The notes under the pieces: generated by a model
Database searches by the model: none
What the model was told of the DNA's origin: nothing
Seen by the model: the letters and a program-made list of their open reading frames with translations, nothing else
Position numbers and translations under genes: made by a program
Assembly (NCBI RefSeq): GCF_030142155.1
Contig: NZ_CP126247.1
Span: forward strand, 1,364,001 to 1,428,000
From: Arthrobacter sp. zg-Y820
GTDB taxonomy: Bacteria > Actinomycetota > Actinomycetes > Actinomycetales > Micrococcaceae
Direction: 5' to 3'
Length of the DNA: 64,000 nt
Shown here: one piece after another, positions 43,830-52,106 of the stretch
Layout of the letters: the number at the start of each line of letters is the position of its first letter
Position numbering within the stretch: position 1 is the stretch's first letter

Positions 43830-44936
43830 TCAGGCCGAGCGGGTGACTGCGGCGTGGGCCAGGGAGGTCAGGGCAGCCCGGGCCACGTCGTCGACCGGCA
43901 TCTGCTCCAGTGCGTCAAAGGCGGCGCGGGTGTGTCCCTCTATGAGGGTTTCCGTTGCCGCCAGCGCCCCGGAGTCCTCGATCAGGGCGCGCAGCGCGGC
44001 TACGCCGTCGTCGTCCAGATCGGTCCGACCGAGCGCGGAGCCGATCACGTCGCGGGCGGAGGGTCCGCCCAGTGCCAGCGCGTAGGCGATCAGCACCGTG
44101 CGCTTGCCTTCGCGCAGGTCATCGCCGGCGGGCTTTCCGGTCTGCGCCGGATCGCCGAAAACGCCCAGGACGTCGTCGCGCAGCTGGAATGCCTCTCCGA
44201 GCGGCAGCGCAAACCGGGAGTACCAGTCGAGCAGCTCCTCTGAAGCTCCGGCCAGGGCTCCGCCCAGGGTCAGCGGGTGCTCAGTGGTGTACTTCGCTGA
44301 CTTGAAACGCAGGATGTTCCGGGCCCGGACGACGGCCCGCTCGGGCTCGTGCGTGGGTCCCACCACCTCTTCGAGGATGTCCAGGTACTGCCCGGCCATG
44401 ACCTCGGTGCGCATGCGGTTGAAGATCCGCCGGGCCGGTGTGCCGTGCGCGGCCTGGGCGCCGACTGCTGAAAACATTTCCTCGCTCAGGGACAGGCACA
44501 GGTCGCCGGCGAGGATGGCGGCTGACGAACCGAAGTGGGTGCCGTCCAAGTGCCAGGCGGCCTCAGTGTGCGCGGTGCTGAACCGACGGTGGACGCTGGG
44601 CCCGCCGCGGCGGGTGTCGGAGCGGTCAATGATGTCGTCATGGATCAGGGCAGCGCTCTGGAACAGTTCCAGTGCGACGCCCGCCCGGACCGCTGGTCCG
44701 CCCAGCTCGGCCCCGCCGGCGCCGCGCCAGCCCCAGTAATTCAGCAGTGCCCGCAGCCGCTTTCCGCCCTGAGCCAGGGAGGAGACGGCGTCGAGCAGCG
44801 GAAGCGCCTCCATTGAAACCTCTTGGAGCACTGCCTGCTGCTCGGTGAGGAAGGCGTCCAGCTCGCTGCCGAGAAGCTTCCGGTACTCCGCCTGTTCACG
44901 AACTGCCACCTCGGGGGCAGGAAGGACATTCCCCAT
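43830..44936 (-). CDS. idsA: Polyprenyl (geranylgeranyl-type) diphosphate synthase
   Basis: 368 residues. First Asp-rich motif DDIID (100-104), second DDVLG (254-258), with GGKRLRALL near 57-65. Chain-elongating trans-prenyl transferase making farnesyl or geranylgeranyl diphosphate for menaquinone, carotenoids or other lipids. The residues before the first motif (AALIHDD) do not decide chain length by eye. ATG start 6 bases after the lipoprotein stop, so the two genes form one transcript. Corresponds by position to mycobacterial idsA2. Confidence 0.9.
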   Translation of the reverse strand: MGNVLPAPEVAVREQAEYRKLLGSELDAFLTEQQAVLQEVSMEALPLLDAVSSLAQGGKRLRALLNYWGWRGAGGAELGGPAVRAGVALELFQSAALIHDDIIDRSDTRRGGPSVHRRFSTAHTEAAWHLDGTHFGSSAAILAGDLCLSLSEEMFSAVGAQAAHGTPARRIFNRMRTEVMAGQYLDILEEVVGPTHEPERAVVRARNILRFKSAKYTTEHPLTLGGALAGASEELLDWYSRFALPLGEAFQLRDDVLGVFGDPAQTGKPAGDDLREGKRTVLIAYALALGGPSARDVIGSALGRTDLDDDGVAALRALIEDSGALAATETLIEGHTRAAFDALEQMPVDDVARAALTSLAHAAVTRSA

Positions 44937-44942
44937 GCCGGC

Positions 44943-45536
44943 CTACTTGGCTGACTCTGGGAGCAGATTAATGCTGGCCGTATAGGTGAAGCTGCCGTCG
45001 CGGGGAACAACTGTCACGTTGGCCAGGTCGTCACCACCGGCGCGCACGAACTGCCGGAGCGTGGCGGTTCCCTCGTTTTTGGCGTCATTGGGCGTGAAGC
45101 CCTGCGCCTCGAATTCCCCGGCGTAGTAGGCCAGGATTTCCTCGGTGGAAGCGCTGGTTGTGGCCGTCAGCGAGGCGGTGAACAGTTCGGGGGTTTCCTC
45201 GAAGCTGGTGGAGACCGGAGTGGACTTCGGCATCACCGAAATGACGTCAGTGGGAAATCCTTCAGCGATGGCGGAGTTTGTGGATTTTTCAGTCGGCGTG
45301 GCCGAGCTGCTGGGGAAGGCAGAACCGCTGGGCGACGCCGAGCCGGAGGCGGACGCCGAGCCGGACGCGGACGCCGTACCGGAGGGGGAGGCAGAGGCGG
45401 ACGGCGAAGCCGACGGAGACGCGCTCGACGCCGGCGTTTCAGCCGTACCGGAATTCGTCGATTCGGTGTCCTGGGTGCAGCCGGAGGCAACCAATAACAG
45501 GGCAGCGGCGGTAAGGGCAATCAGGGGCTTATTCAT
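44943..45536 (-). CDS. Lipoprotein with Ser/Ala/Pro-rich linker, unknown function
   Basis: 197 residues. Signal peptide with lipobox VASGC, lipidated Cys at residue 20. Residues ~28-85 are a Ser/Ala/Pro repeat linker, then a folded ~105-residue domain (FPTDVISVMPKSTPVSTSFEET ... EEILAYYAGEFEAQGFTPNDAKNEGTATLRQFVRAGGDDLANVTVV). That domain is beta-alpha and may be exported; no family recognised. ATG start. Directly upstream of idsA on the minus strand; divergent from dinB. Confidence 0.72.
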   Translation of the reverse strand: MNKPLIALTAAALLLVASGCTQDTESTNSGTAETPASSASPSASPSASASPSGTASASGSASASGSASPSGSAFPSSSATPTEKSTNSAIAEGFPTDVISVMPKSTPVSTSFEETPELFTASLTATTSASTEEILAYYAGEFEAQGFTPNDAKNEGTATLRQFVRAGGDDLANVTVVPRDGSFTYTASINLLPESAK

Positions 45537-45609
45537 TGGTGTCCGCTTCTGGTGGGGGTCAGGATCTGGTCCCCAGTCTAGGCGAAACGAAAACGTCGGA
45601 CCCGTTGTC

Positions 45610-45615
45610 TACCAT
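45610..45615 (+). promoter_or_regulatory. Candidate -10 box for leaderless dinB
   Basis: TACCAT, 6 bases before GTG 45622. AAGGGG lies too near the GTG to be a usual ribosome site. Confidence 0.45.
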
Positions 45616-45621
45616 GAAGGG

Positions 45622-46869
45622 GTGAGCAATGGCCCCAGCGAAAACCGCGACTGCACCATCATGCACGTGGACATGGATGCCTTCTACGTTTCGGTGGAAT
45701 TGCTGAAACGACCCGAGCTGACGGGCCGCCCGATCATCGTGGGCGGCCTCGGGGGCAGATCGGTGGTCCTGTCGGCCTCCTACGAGGCACGGCGCTACGG
45801 CGTCCATTCCGCGATGCCGATGTCCGTCGCCTACCGGCAGTGTCCGCAGGCGGTCATTCTGGAGCCGCACCAGGAGGACTATCGGGAGGTATCGGGGCGG
45901 CTCATGGCGATCTTCGAGTCCATCACGCCGCTGGTGGAGCCCCTCAGCGTTGACGAAGCTTTTCTGGACATCGCCGGTGCCATGCGGCTGCTGGGGCCGC
46001 CCCGGGTCATCGGCGAGCTGATCCGCAGCCGGGTGGCTGCGGAGCTCGGCATCACGGCCAGCGTGGGCATCGCCGCCACTAAGTTCGTGGCAAAGATTGC
46101 GTCCACCCGGTCCAAACCGGACGGCCTGCTGCTGATTCCGCGCAGCGAAACCGTCGCGTATCTCCATACCCTGGACGTTTCGGCCCTGTGGGGAGTGGGG
46201 GCCAAGACGAGGGAAACCCTTGCCCGGGTGGGCATTTCAACGGTTGAAGACGTGGCACGCACTCCGGTCAGTGTCCTCAAGCGCCTGCTGGGCGCCACCG
46301 GTGAGCACGTTTACGAACTGGCCTGGGGGCGCGACCCGCGGAGCGTCACTCCGGTGCGGCGGGAAAAGAGCATCGGCGCAGAGGAGACATTCGCCCGGGA
46401 CGTGTCCGACGACGAGACCCTGCACACGGAGCTGCTGCGCCTGGCGCACAAAACTGCTGCCCGGCTCCGGGCCGCAGGGTTGCAGTGCCGCGCGGTGTCG
46501 CTGAAGCTGCGCTACGCGGACTTTTCCACACTCACCCGGACCCGCACGCTTCGCGAGCCGGTGGACAGCGCCCAGCTCATCTACGAGGAAACGCGGGCGC
46601 TGCTCGCCGCGCTGGGACCCCGGCGGATGAGCGTCCGGCTGATCGGGCTCCGCACGGAGCGGCTGGAGGCGGCGGAGGGCGCGGCGGTCCAGTTGACCCT
46701 TGACGGCCGCGACGACAACTGGCGGTCGGCCGAAGACGCCCTGGACAAGATCAACGCCCGGTTCGGCGAGCTCGGCGTCATGCCGGCCCGTCTGCTGGAC
46801 CCCACCCGCAGGGGCCGGCCGGGCCGCACTCCGGGACCGGCTGTTCCGCCGCCTGCGGGCGCAGACTAA
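45622..46869 (+). CDS. dinB: DNA polymerase IV (Y family)
   Basis: 415 residues. Translesion polymerase. Catalytic MHVDMDAFYVSVE (Asp17, Asp19) and SVDEAFLD (Asp111, Glu112); palm/thumb with SVGIAATKFVAKIAS and helix-hairpin-helix LWGVGAKTRETLARVGISTVEDVA; little finger to ~360. A clamp-binding-like motif QLTLDG near the C-terminus lacks the usual final Leu-Phe. GTG at 45622 chosen over the long open reading frame to 45145, which overlaps the lipoprotein gene. No SOS (LexA) box is obvious nearby. Confidence 0.9.
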   Translation: MSNGPSENRDCTIMHVDMDAFYVSVELLKRPELTGRPIIVGGLGGRSVVLSASYEARRYGVHSAMPMSVAYRQCPQAVILEPHQEDYREVSGRLMAIFESITPLVEPLSVDEAFLDIAGAMRLLGPPRVIGELIRSRVAAELGITASVGIAATKFVAKIASTRSKPDGLLLIPRSETVAYLHTLDVSALWGVGAKTRETLARVGISTVEDVARTPVSVLKRLLGATGEHVYELAWGRDPRSVTPVRREKSIGAEETFARDVSDDETLHTELLRLAHKTAARLRAAGLQCRAVSLKLRYADFSTLTRTRTLREPVDSAQLIYEETRALLAALGPRRMSVRLIGLRTERLEAAEGAAVQLTLDGRDDNWRSAEDALDKINARFGELGVMPARLLDPTRRGRPGRTPGPAVPPPAGAD

Positions 46870-47100
46870 GCCCTAGGCGGAATGGATCCCCGCTGTGCCT
46901 CCCACCGCTTTCCCCCGACCAGAATGCCACCTATCCTAAGACGTAAGCACAACACGCGTTCTGCCCGGGTTGTCGGTCTGGCGGTGCCCCGATTTCCCGG
47001 GGCGTCTCCGCAGCCAGCCGGGGTGTCGGGAGCGGGAACCGTCCCGGTACCGGGATCGTTGGTTGGGTTACAGAGAATTTCGGACCGCAAGGAGGCAGTA

Positions 47101-47484
47101 ATGGCACTCTCGGAACACGAGCAGCGCTTGCTGGACCAGTTGGAGCAGCAATTACACGCCGAGGACCCCAAATTCGCAAATTCGATGGCGACTCCGGCCG
47201 GCGCCGGTATTTCGACCCGGCGGATAGTGATCGGATCCCTGGTCGCAGTGGCGGGCATCGCGCTGCTCCTCCGAGGGGTTTCATTGGAAATGCCGATCAG
47301 CCTCATCCTGGGAATTCTCGGCTTCCTGGTGATGGGATCGGGCGTGTACTACGCGACGACGCGCGGCAGGCGCGGCGCGCAGGCGAATTCGCCGGCACGC
47401 AAGAAGGAACGCGAGGCCACGTCATCGAAGAATTTCATGAGCAATCTGGAAAATAAATGGGATGAGCGAAAGCGGGACCAGTAA
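47101..47484 (+). CDS. DUF3040 membrane protein
   Basis: 127 residues. ALSEHEQRLLDQLEQQLHAEDPKFA is the DUF3040 N-terminal signature; two membrane segments (RIVIGSLVAVAGIALLL and SLILGILGFLVMGSGVYYA), basic C-terminal tail. Function unknown, conserved next to the dcw cluster in actinobacteria. ATG with AAGGAGG 7 bases upstream. The 231 bases between dinB and this gene hold a GCCCCG/CGGGGC hairpin (46986-47003) but no ORF I trust. Followed by a textbook terminator. Confidence 0.9.
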   Translation: MALSEHEQRLLDQLEQQLHAEDPKFANSMATPAGAGISTRRIVIGSLVAVAGIALLLRGVSLEMPISLILGILGFLVMGSGVYYATTRGRRGAQANSPARKKEREATSSKNFMSNLENKWDERKRDQ

Positions 47485-47531
47485 CCTCCGGAGGCCCGCA
47501 CCACCTTCCTCCACCGGTCATCCACGATTCG

Positions 47532-47559
47532 AAAAAGACCCGCTGCGGCGGGTCTTTTT
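47532..47559 (+). terminator. Strong intrinsic terminator before the dcw cluster
   Basis: AAAAAGACCCGC (47532-47543) / GCGGGTCTTTTT (47548-47559), loop TGCG. A-run and T-run on both sides make it functional in either direction. Confidence 0.95.
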
Positions 47560-47692
47560 GGGTTTAAGAGCCGAGGCCAACAACGCCCCGCGACGGCTTT
47601 TTGCGCTCCGAGCCCTCCACCTGCCCTTCTCCGCGCCGATCCGCGGAAGAAAAGGCGCGGCGCGCCGCAGTTCGGCTGCCCAATCGTTGACT

Positions 47693-47718
47693 GTGGAGTG
47701 AAGTGGAGTAAAGTGGAG
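47693..47718 (+). promoter_or_regulatory. MraZ operator: three GTGGAG repeats at 10-bp spacing
   Basis: GTGGAG begins at 47693, 47703 and 47713, the 10-base-period direct repeats bound by MraZ rings upstream of their own operon. TTGACT (47687-47692) precedes and TATAAG (47721-47726) follows as likely -10, so bound MraZ would cover the promoter. Confidence 0.85.
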
Positions 47719-47778
47719 GCTATAAGAGTGTAGGGGCAGCGCAGGAGGAACTTCTTCCAATCAGACAGGTGGTGACTG

Positions 47779-48210
47779 ATGTTCCTCGGAACACATTCAC
47801 CGCGCCTGGACGAGAAGGGGCGGCTCATTCTGCCGGCAAAGTTCCGCGAGGAGCTGGCTGAGGGACTGGTGCTCACAAGAGGCCAGGAGCGCTGCATTTA
47901 CGTTTTCAGTTCGAAAGAATTCGAGCGGGTCCACGAACAGATGCGGGAAGCTCCGCTCTCCTCGCGTCAGGCACGGGACTACATTCGGGTTTTTCTCTCG
48001 GGAGCATCCGATGAAGTCCCGGACAAGCAGGGCCGGATCACCATTCCGCCGGCGCTGCGGGCCTACGCCGGACTCGGCCGTGAACTGGCAGTGATTGGTG
48101 CCGGGACCAGGGCTGAAATCTGGGATGCATCAGCATGGCAGACCTACCTCGAAGAGCAGGAAACGGCGTTCTCGGAAACCGACGAGGAAACCATGCCGGG
48201 CATTTTCTAG
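47779..48210 (+). CDS. mraZ: Transcriptional regulator MraZ
   Basis: 143 residues. Two AbrB-like halves: [26 protein letters not shown] and the repeat [22 protein letters not shown], with the DxKGR signature in each. Forms a ring that represses the dcw operon through the repeats just upstream. ATG with AGGTGG a few bases before. First gene of dcw; 218 bases separate it from rsmH. Confidence 0.96.
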   Translation: MFLGTHSPRLDEKGRLILPAKFREELAEGLVLTRGQERCIYVFSSKEFERVHEQMREAPLSSRQARDYIRVFLSGASDEVPDKQGRITIPPALRAYAGLGRELAVIGAGTRAEIWDASAWQTYLEEQETAFSETDEETMPGIF

Positions 48211-48385
48211 GCCGGCACTTCCGACCAGCAGTACCCGCACCACCCCCACGAATATCCACCAAACAAACAGAGACCGGACCGCAGCGGTTTCTTGCATGAG
48301 ATCTCCAGCCGCCCCGCAAGGCCGGCACCTGACTCACTTCCCCGGAGCCAGGCGCCGGCAGCGTGAGGCGCGGATGGGGGTCTGA

Positions 48386-48391
48386 TATAAG
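48386..48391 (+). promoter_or_regulatory. Candidate extended -10 promoter for rsmH
   Basis: TGATATAAG, an extended -10 (TG at 48383-48384, TATAAG at 48386-48391), 38 bases before the rsmH start; suggests a second promoter within the dcw cluster. Confidence 0.45.
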
Positions 48392-48428
48392 AACTACGCC
48401 GCCGTCCCAGGACGCGGAAGGACAGCAG

Positions 48429-49427
48429 ATGAGCGAAGAACGCCCTACCGAAGAACGGCATGTTCCGGTGCTGCGTGACCGCTGCATTAATCTGCTGGCA
48501 CCGGCCATCGAAAAAGCAGTGGCCGAGCGCGGCTCAGCCGTCGTCGTCGATGCCACGCTGGGCATGGGCGGGCACACCGAGGCCATGCTGGCCCGGTTCC
48601 CGCAGCTGCACGTGATCGGCATCGACCGCGACCGCCAGGCCCTGGCCCTGGCCGGCGAACGGCTGGCACCTTTCGAGGACCGCATCGACCTGGTGCATGC
48701 CATCTACGACGAGATCGCCGACGTCGTCGCCGACTTGGGCTTCGACGGCATCGACGGCGCACTCTTCGATCTGGGCGTCTCCTCGCTGCAGCTCGATGAG
48801 CGGGACCGCGGATTCGCCTACTCCTATGACGCACCGTTGGACATGCGGATGGACACGAGCCGCGGACGCACCGCGGCCGACATTGTTAACACGTACGGTG
48901 AAGCGGACCTCGTCCGCATCATCCGCAAATGGGGCGAGGAGAAGTTCGCCGGCCGCATTGCCTCCGCCATCGTGGCCACCCGGACTGCCAAGCCGTTCAC
49001 CACCACCGGTGAATTGGTGGACGCGATCCGCACAGTGGTGCCGGCCGGGGCCGCCCGCACCGGGGGACACCCCGCCAAGCGGACCTTCCAGGCGCTGCGG
49101 ATTGAAGTCAATGAGGAACTCGACGTTCTGGAGCGCGCGATTCCGGCCTCCCTGTCCGTCCTGAACCTCGGCGGCAGAGTAGTTGTCATGTCCTACCACT
49201 CGCTGGAGGACAAGATCGTCAAGGGCGTCTTTGCGGCGGGGGCAAGCTCCTCCGCTCCCAAGGGCTTCCCGGTGGAACTTGAACAGCACAAGGCCCAGCT
49301 GCTGCGGCTGACCAAGGGAACCGAAGTTCCCACCGACGAAGAAATTGCCGAGAATCCGCGTGCCGCCTCCGCAAAGCTGCGGGCCGTTGAACGGATCCGC
49401 ATCCCGACCGACAGGGCAGGATCATGA
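48429..49427 (+). CDS. rsmH: 16S rRNA (cytosine(1402)-N4)-methyltransferase
   Basis: 332 residues. SAM-binding [49 protein letters not shown] and the C-terminal [18 protein letters not shown] are diagnostic. Methylates C1402 in the ribosomal P site. ATG 48429 with GGAAGGA upstream, shorter than the open frame from 48363. The stop overlaps ftsL (ATGA). Confidence 0.96.
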   Translation: MSEERPTEERHVPVLRDRCINLLAPAIEKAVAERGSAVVVDATLGMGGHTEAMLARFPQLHVIGIDRDRQALALAGERLAPFEDRIDLVHAIYDEIADVVADLGFDGIDGALFDLGVSSLQLDERDRGFAYSYDAPLDMRMDTSRGRTAADIVNTYGEADLVRIIRKWGEEKFAGRIASAIVATRTAKPFTTTGELVDAIRTVVPAGAARTGGHPAKRTFQALRIEVNEELDVLERAIPASLSVLNLGGRVVVMSYHSLEDKIVKGVFAAGASSSAPKGFPVELEQHKAQLLRLTKGTEVPTDEEIAENPRAASAKLRAVERIRIPTDRAGS

Positions 49428-50188
49428 CGCAGGTACAGACACGGCCGCACACGGCCGCCGGTGCCGCCCGCCGGGCAACCCACGGCAATACGGTCCGGGC
49501 CCTGGACTGGAATCCGGGAACACTGCCGCCGGCATCCCCGGCATCCCCGGCATCCCCGGCATCCCCGGCATCCCCGGCATCCCCGGCGCCCCGCCGCCGG
49601 ACCCCGCTCTCCGTGGTGCCCGCTTCCAAGCGGCGCCGCCGCGCTCCGCTCGTCGTCTTCTGCTTTATCGCCCTGATCCTGGGTCTGGGCGCTGTCCTGC
49701 TGCTCAACATCTCGGTTTCCAGCGGCCAGTACCGCCTGGTCGAACTGCATACCGAGCGGACCGAGCTGGCCCAGCGCAACGAAGCCCTGACCCAGCAGTT
49801 GGAAAACCACGAAGCGCCGCAGGTCCTGGCCGCGGCGGCCGCGGATCTGGGCATGGTTGCCGCCTCGACCTTCGGGAGCATTGACCTGCAGACCCTTGCC
49901 GTCACGGGTAATCCCGTTCCGGCAGAGGAAGGCACTCCGCCGCCGGTCCTGATCAGTGCCCCCAACGTGCTGACCCAGCCGATAGCCCCGGCCGGAGTGG
50001 AACCTGCTCCGGCCGCCGACGAATCAGTCCGGGCAGCCGAGGCGAGGGAAGCCGAGGCCGCCGACGAAGCAGCCGCCGTGCCGGCGGCACCCGGTGAAGC
50101 TGCCGGCGCAGAACCGGCTCCGGCCGAACAGGAAGCAGATCTGAACGGCGGAACCATTCCGGCTCCGGTCCAGAGAAGCGGATACTAA
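49424..50188 (+). CDS. ftsL: FtsL-like division protein
   Basis: 254 residues. Bitopic: cytoplasmic basic N-terminus (1-73) including a PAS tripeptide run at 37-56, one membrane span near 75-97 ([20 protein letters not shown]), then a short coiled coil ([26 protein letters not shown]). A Pro/Ala/Glu-rich tail follows, longer than usual for FtsL. Position between rsmH and ftsI is the standard ftsL slot. ATG overlaps the rsmH stop. Confidence 0.85.
   Translation: MTQVQTRPHTAAGAARRATHGNTVRALDWNPGTLPPASPASPASPASPASPASPAPRRRTPLSVVPASKRRRRAPLVVFCFIALILGLGAVLLLNISVSSGQYRLVELHTERTELAQRNEALTQQLENHEAPQVLAAAAADLGMVAASTFGSIDLQTLAVTGNPVPAEEGTPPPVLISAPNVLTQPIAPAGVEPAPAADESVRAAEAREAEAADEAAAVPAAPGEAAGAEPAPAEQEADLNGGTIPAPVQRSGY
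49531..49584 (+). repeat. Six tandem copies of a 9-bp unit (GGCATCCCC) in ftsL
   Basis: Exact copies at 49531, 49540, 49549, 49558, 49567 and 49576; in the ftsL frame they encode the PAS tripeptide. Multiples of 9 keep the frame, so length changes would only alter the linker. Confidence 0.95.
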
Positions 50189-50217
50189 TTTTTACTGAGC
50201 AGTGACGAGGATACGTT

Positions 50218-52008
50218 GTGGCAAAAGAGCGGGGTTCCGGAAGGGACAACCACAGGGTTGCCATCGTTACCGGCAGGCTGCGGACCGGCCTGATCCTGGC
50301 ACTGGTGCTGTTGACAGTGCTGGGGGTGCGGCTTTTCCAAGTGCAGGCGGTGGATCCCGAGGGCATGGCCGAGGCGGCCGTGGAAAAGCGGCTGACCACG
50401 CAGACCATCCCGCCGCTGCGCGGCAGCATCCTTGACTCCGAGGGCAAGTATCTCGCCCGCAGTGTTGAGCGGTTCGACCTGGTCGTGGACCAGACGTTGT
50501 CCCACGACTACACCGAAGAGCAGGAGTACCCCCGCCGCAACGCGGAGGGACTGCTGGAGGACATCAGCTTCGACCAGGCCTTCGAGGAACTCTCCGCCAT
50601 CCTCGGGCAGGATCCGGACACGCTCCGCAATGCGGTGCTGGGGGACAACTCCTTCAACTTCGTCGCCAAGACCGTCACCCCGGAGATCAAGGACAAGGTC
50701 CTGGCCGTCAAGTTCCCCGGCATCTACGCCGACCGGACGACGCTGCGCACCTATCCTTCCGGAGCGGTGGCCGGCTCCATTGTGGGGTTCCTGGGAACCG
50801 ACGGACCGCAGGAAGGCCTGGAACTCACCCAAGACGACATCCTGGCCGGCGAGGCCGGCAGCAAGACCTACGAAATCGGCGGAGACGGCATCCGGATTCC
50901 CTATGCCACCAACGAGGACTCTCCGGTGGTGGACGGTGAGTCGGTCAAACTCAGCATCGACCAGGACCTGCAGTGGTTTGCCCAGCAAACCATTGCCAGC
51001 CAGGTGGAGGATTACAACGCCGAGTGGGGCAACGTGGTGGTTGTCGAGGTTGAGACCGGCCGCATCATCACCATGGCCGAATCGACCACCGTGGACCCGA
51101 ACAATCCGGGCCTGACCCCGGCGGAATCCCGGCAGCCGCTGTCCGTGACGGTTCCCTTCGAACCCGGTTCCACCACCAAGGTCATCACCATGGCAGCGGC
51201 CCTGGAAGAGGGCATCATTGACCCGCTGACCGAGTTTGAAATTCCGTCCACCTACACGGTGGAGGGCCAGACCTTCAAGGACGCCTTCGATCACGGCACG
51301 GTGCACATGACGGCCGCGGGCATCCTGACGAAGTCGATGAATACGGGCACCGTCATGATCGGCCAGCAGCTGACGCGGCAGGAGCGCTACGACTGGCTTC
51401 GCAAGTTCGGCTTCGGCGAACCGCTGAACGTGGGCCTCAACGGCGAAACAGTGGGCATCCTGGCCGAACCCGACGAATGGGACACCCGCCAGCAGTACAC
51501 GGTGCTTTTCGGCCAGGGCCTGGCCCAGACAGCGCTGCACACCGCGATGGTCTACCAGACCATCGGCAACGACGGCGTACGGCTGGCGCCAAGCCTGATT
51601 GACAGCTACGTGGCGGCCGACGGCACTGAGACTCCGGCCGAGGAGGGGAAATCCACCCGTGTGGTCTCGGAGGAGACGGCCAGTGAAGTCCAGCACATGC
51701 TCGAGACCGTTACGGCCGAAGGATCGGGTGCCGGCGGGAAATTGGAGCAGTACCGAGTCGGTTCCAAGACCGGTACGGCCGAGGCGCCGGCGAATGGGGG
51801 CTATGACGGCTACACACTCTCCTATGCTGGTATTGCACCCATGGACGATCCCAAGTACGTGGTGGTGGTGACGCTGCAGCGCCCCGAGGGGTCACTGCAG
51901 GTCCTGGATCCGGGGAAGACCTTCAAGAAGGTCATGGAACAGGCGTTGACCTCTCAAAACGTGCCGCCGTCCGACTCGGAACCGGAGCTGTACCCCGTGG
52001 AGTACTGA
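50218..52008 (+). CDS. ftsI: Septal peptidoglycan transpeptidase FtsI (class B PBP)
   Basis: 596 residues. Membrane span about 21-45; PBP dimer domain (VEKRLTTQTIPPLRGSILDSEG); transpeptidase with SxxK Ser318-Thr-Thr-Lys321, SxN at Ser373-Met-Asn, KTG at 517. Cross-links septal wall. GTG with GAGGA 7 bases upstream; 29 bases after ftsL. Confidence 0.95.
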   Translation: MAKERGSGRDNHRVAIVTGRLRTGLILALVLLTVLGVRLFQVQAVDPEGMAEAAVEKRLTTQTIPPLRGSILDSEGKYLARSVERFDLVVDQTLSHDYTEEQEYPRRNAEGLLEDISFDQAFEELSAILGQDPDTLRNAVLGDNSFNFVAKTVTPEIKDKVLAVKFPGIYADRTTLRTYPSGAVAGSIVGFLGTDGPQEGLELTQDDILAGEAGSKTYEIGGDGIRIPYATNEDSPVVDGESVKLSIDQDLQWFAQQTIASQVEDYNAEWGNVVVVEVETGRIITMAESTTVDPNNPGLTPAESRQPLSVTVPFEPGSTTKVITMAAALEEGIIDPLTEFEIPSTYTVEGQTFKDAFDHGTVHMTAAGILTKSMNTGTVMIGQQLTRQERYDWLRKFGFGEPLNVGLNGETVGILAEPDEWDTRQQYTVLFGQGLAQTALHTAMVYQTIGNDGVRLAPSLIDSYVAADGTETPAEEGKSTRVVSEETASEVQHMLETVTAEGSGAGGKLEQYRVGSKTGTAEAPANGGYDGYTLSYAGIAPMDDPKYVVVVTLQRPEGSLQVLDPGKTFKKVMEQALTSQNVPPSDSEPELYPVEY

Positions 52009-52106
52009 CTCCGTTATCCCAGGCACCGGCCCGCGCCGGCGCCTGACCACCGCAAGTACCGGGCCTCCCCTTGCCGAGTACCACGTCAATTTTCTGGAGT
52101 AATGCA

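Noticed and set aside
49531..49584. CRISPR-like repeat
   Set aside because: 9-base direct repeats without spacers, inside a coding frame; a slippage tract.
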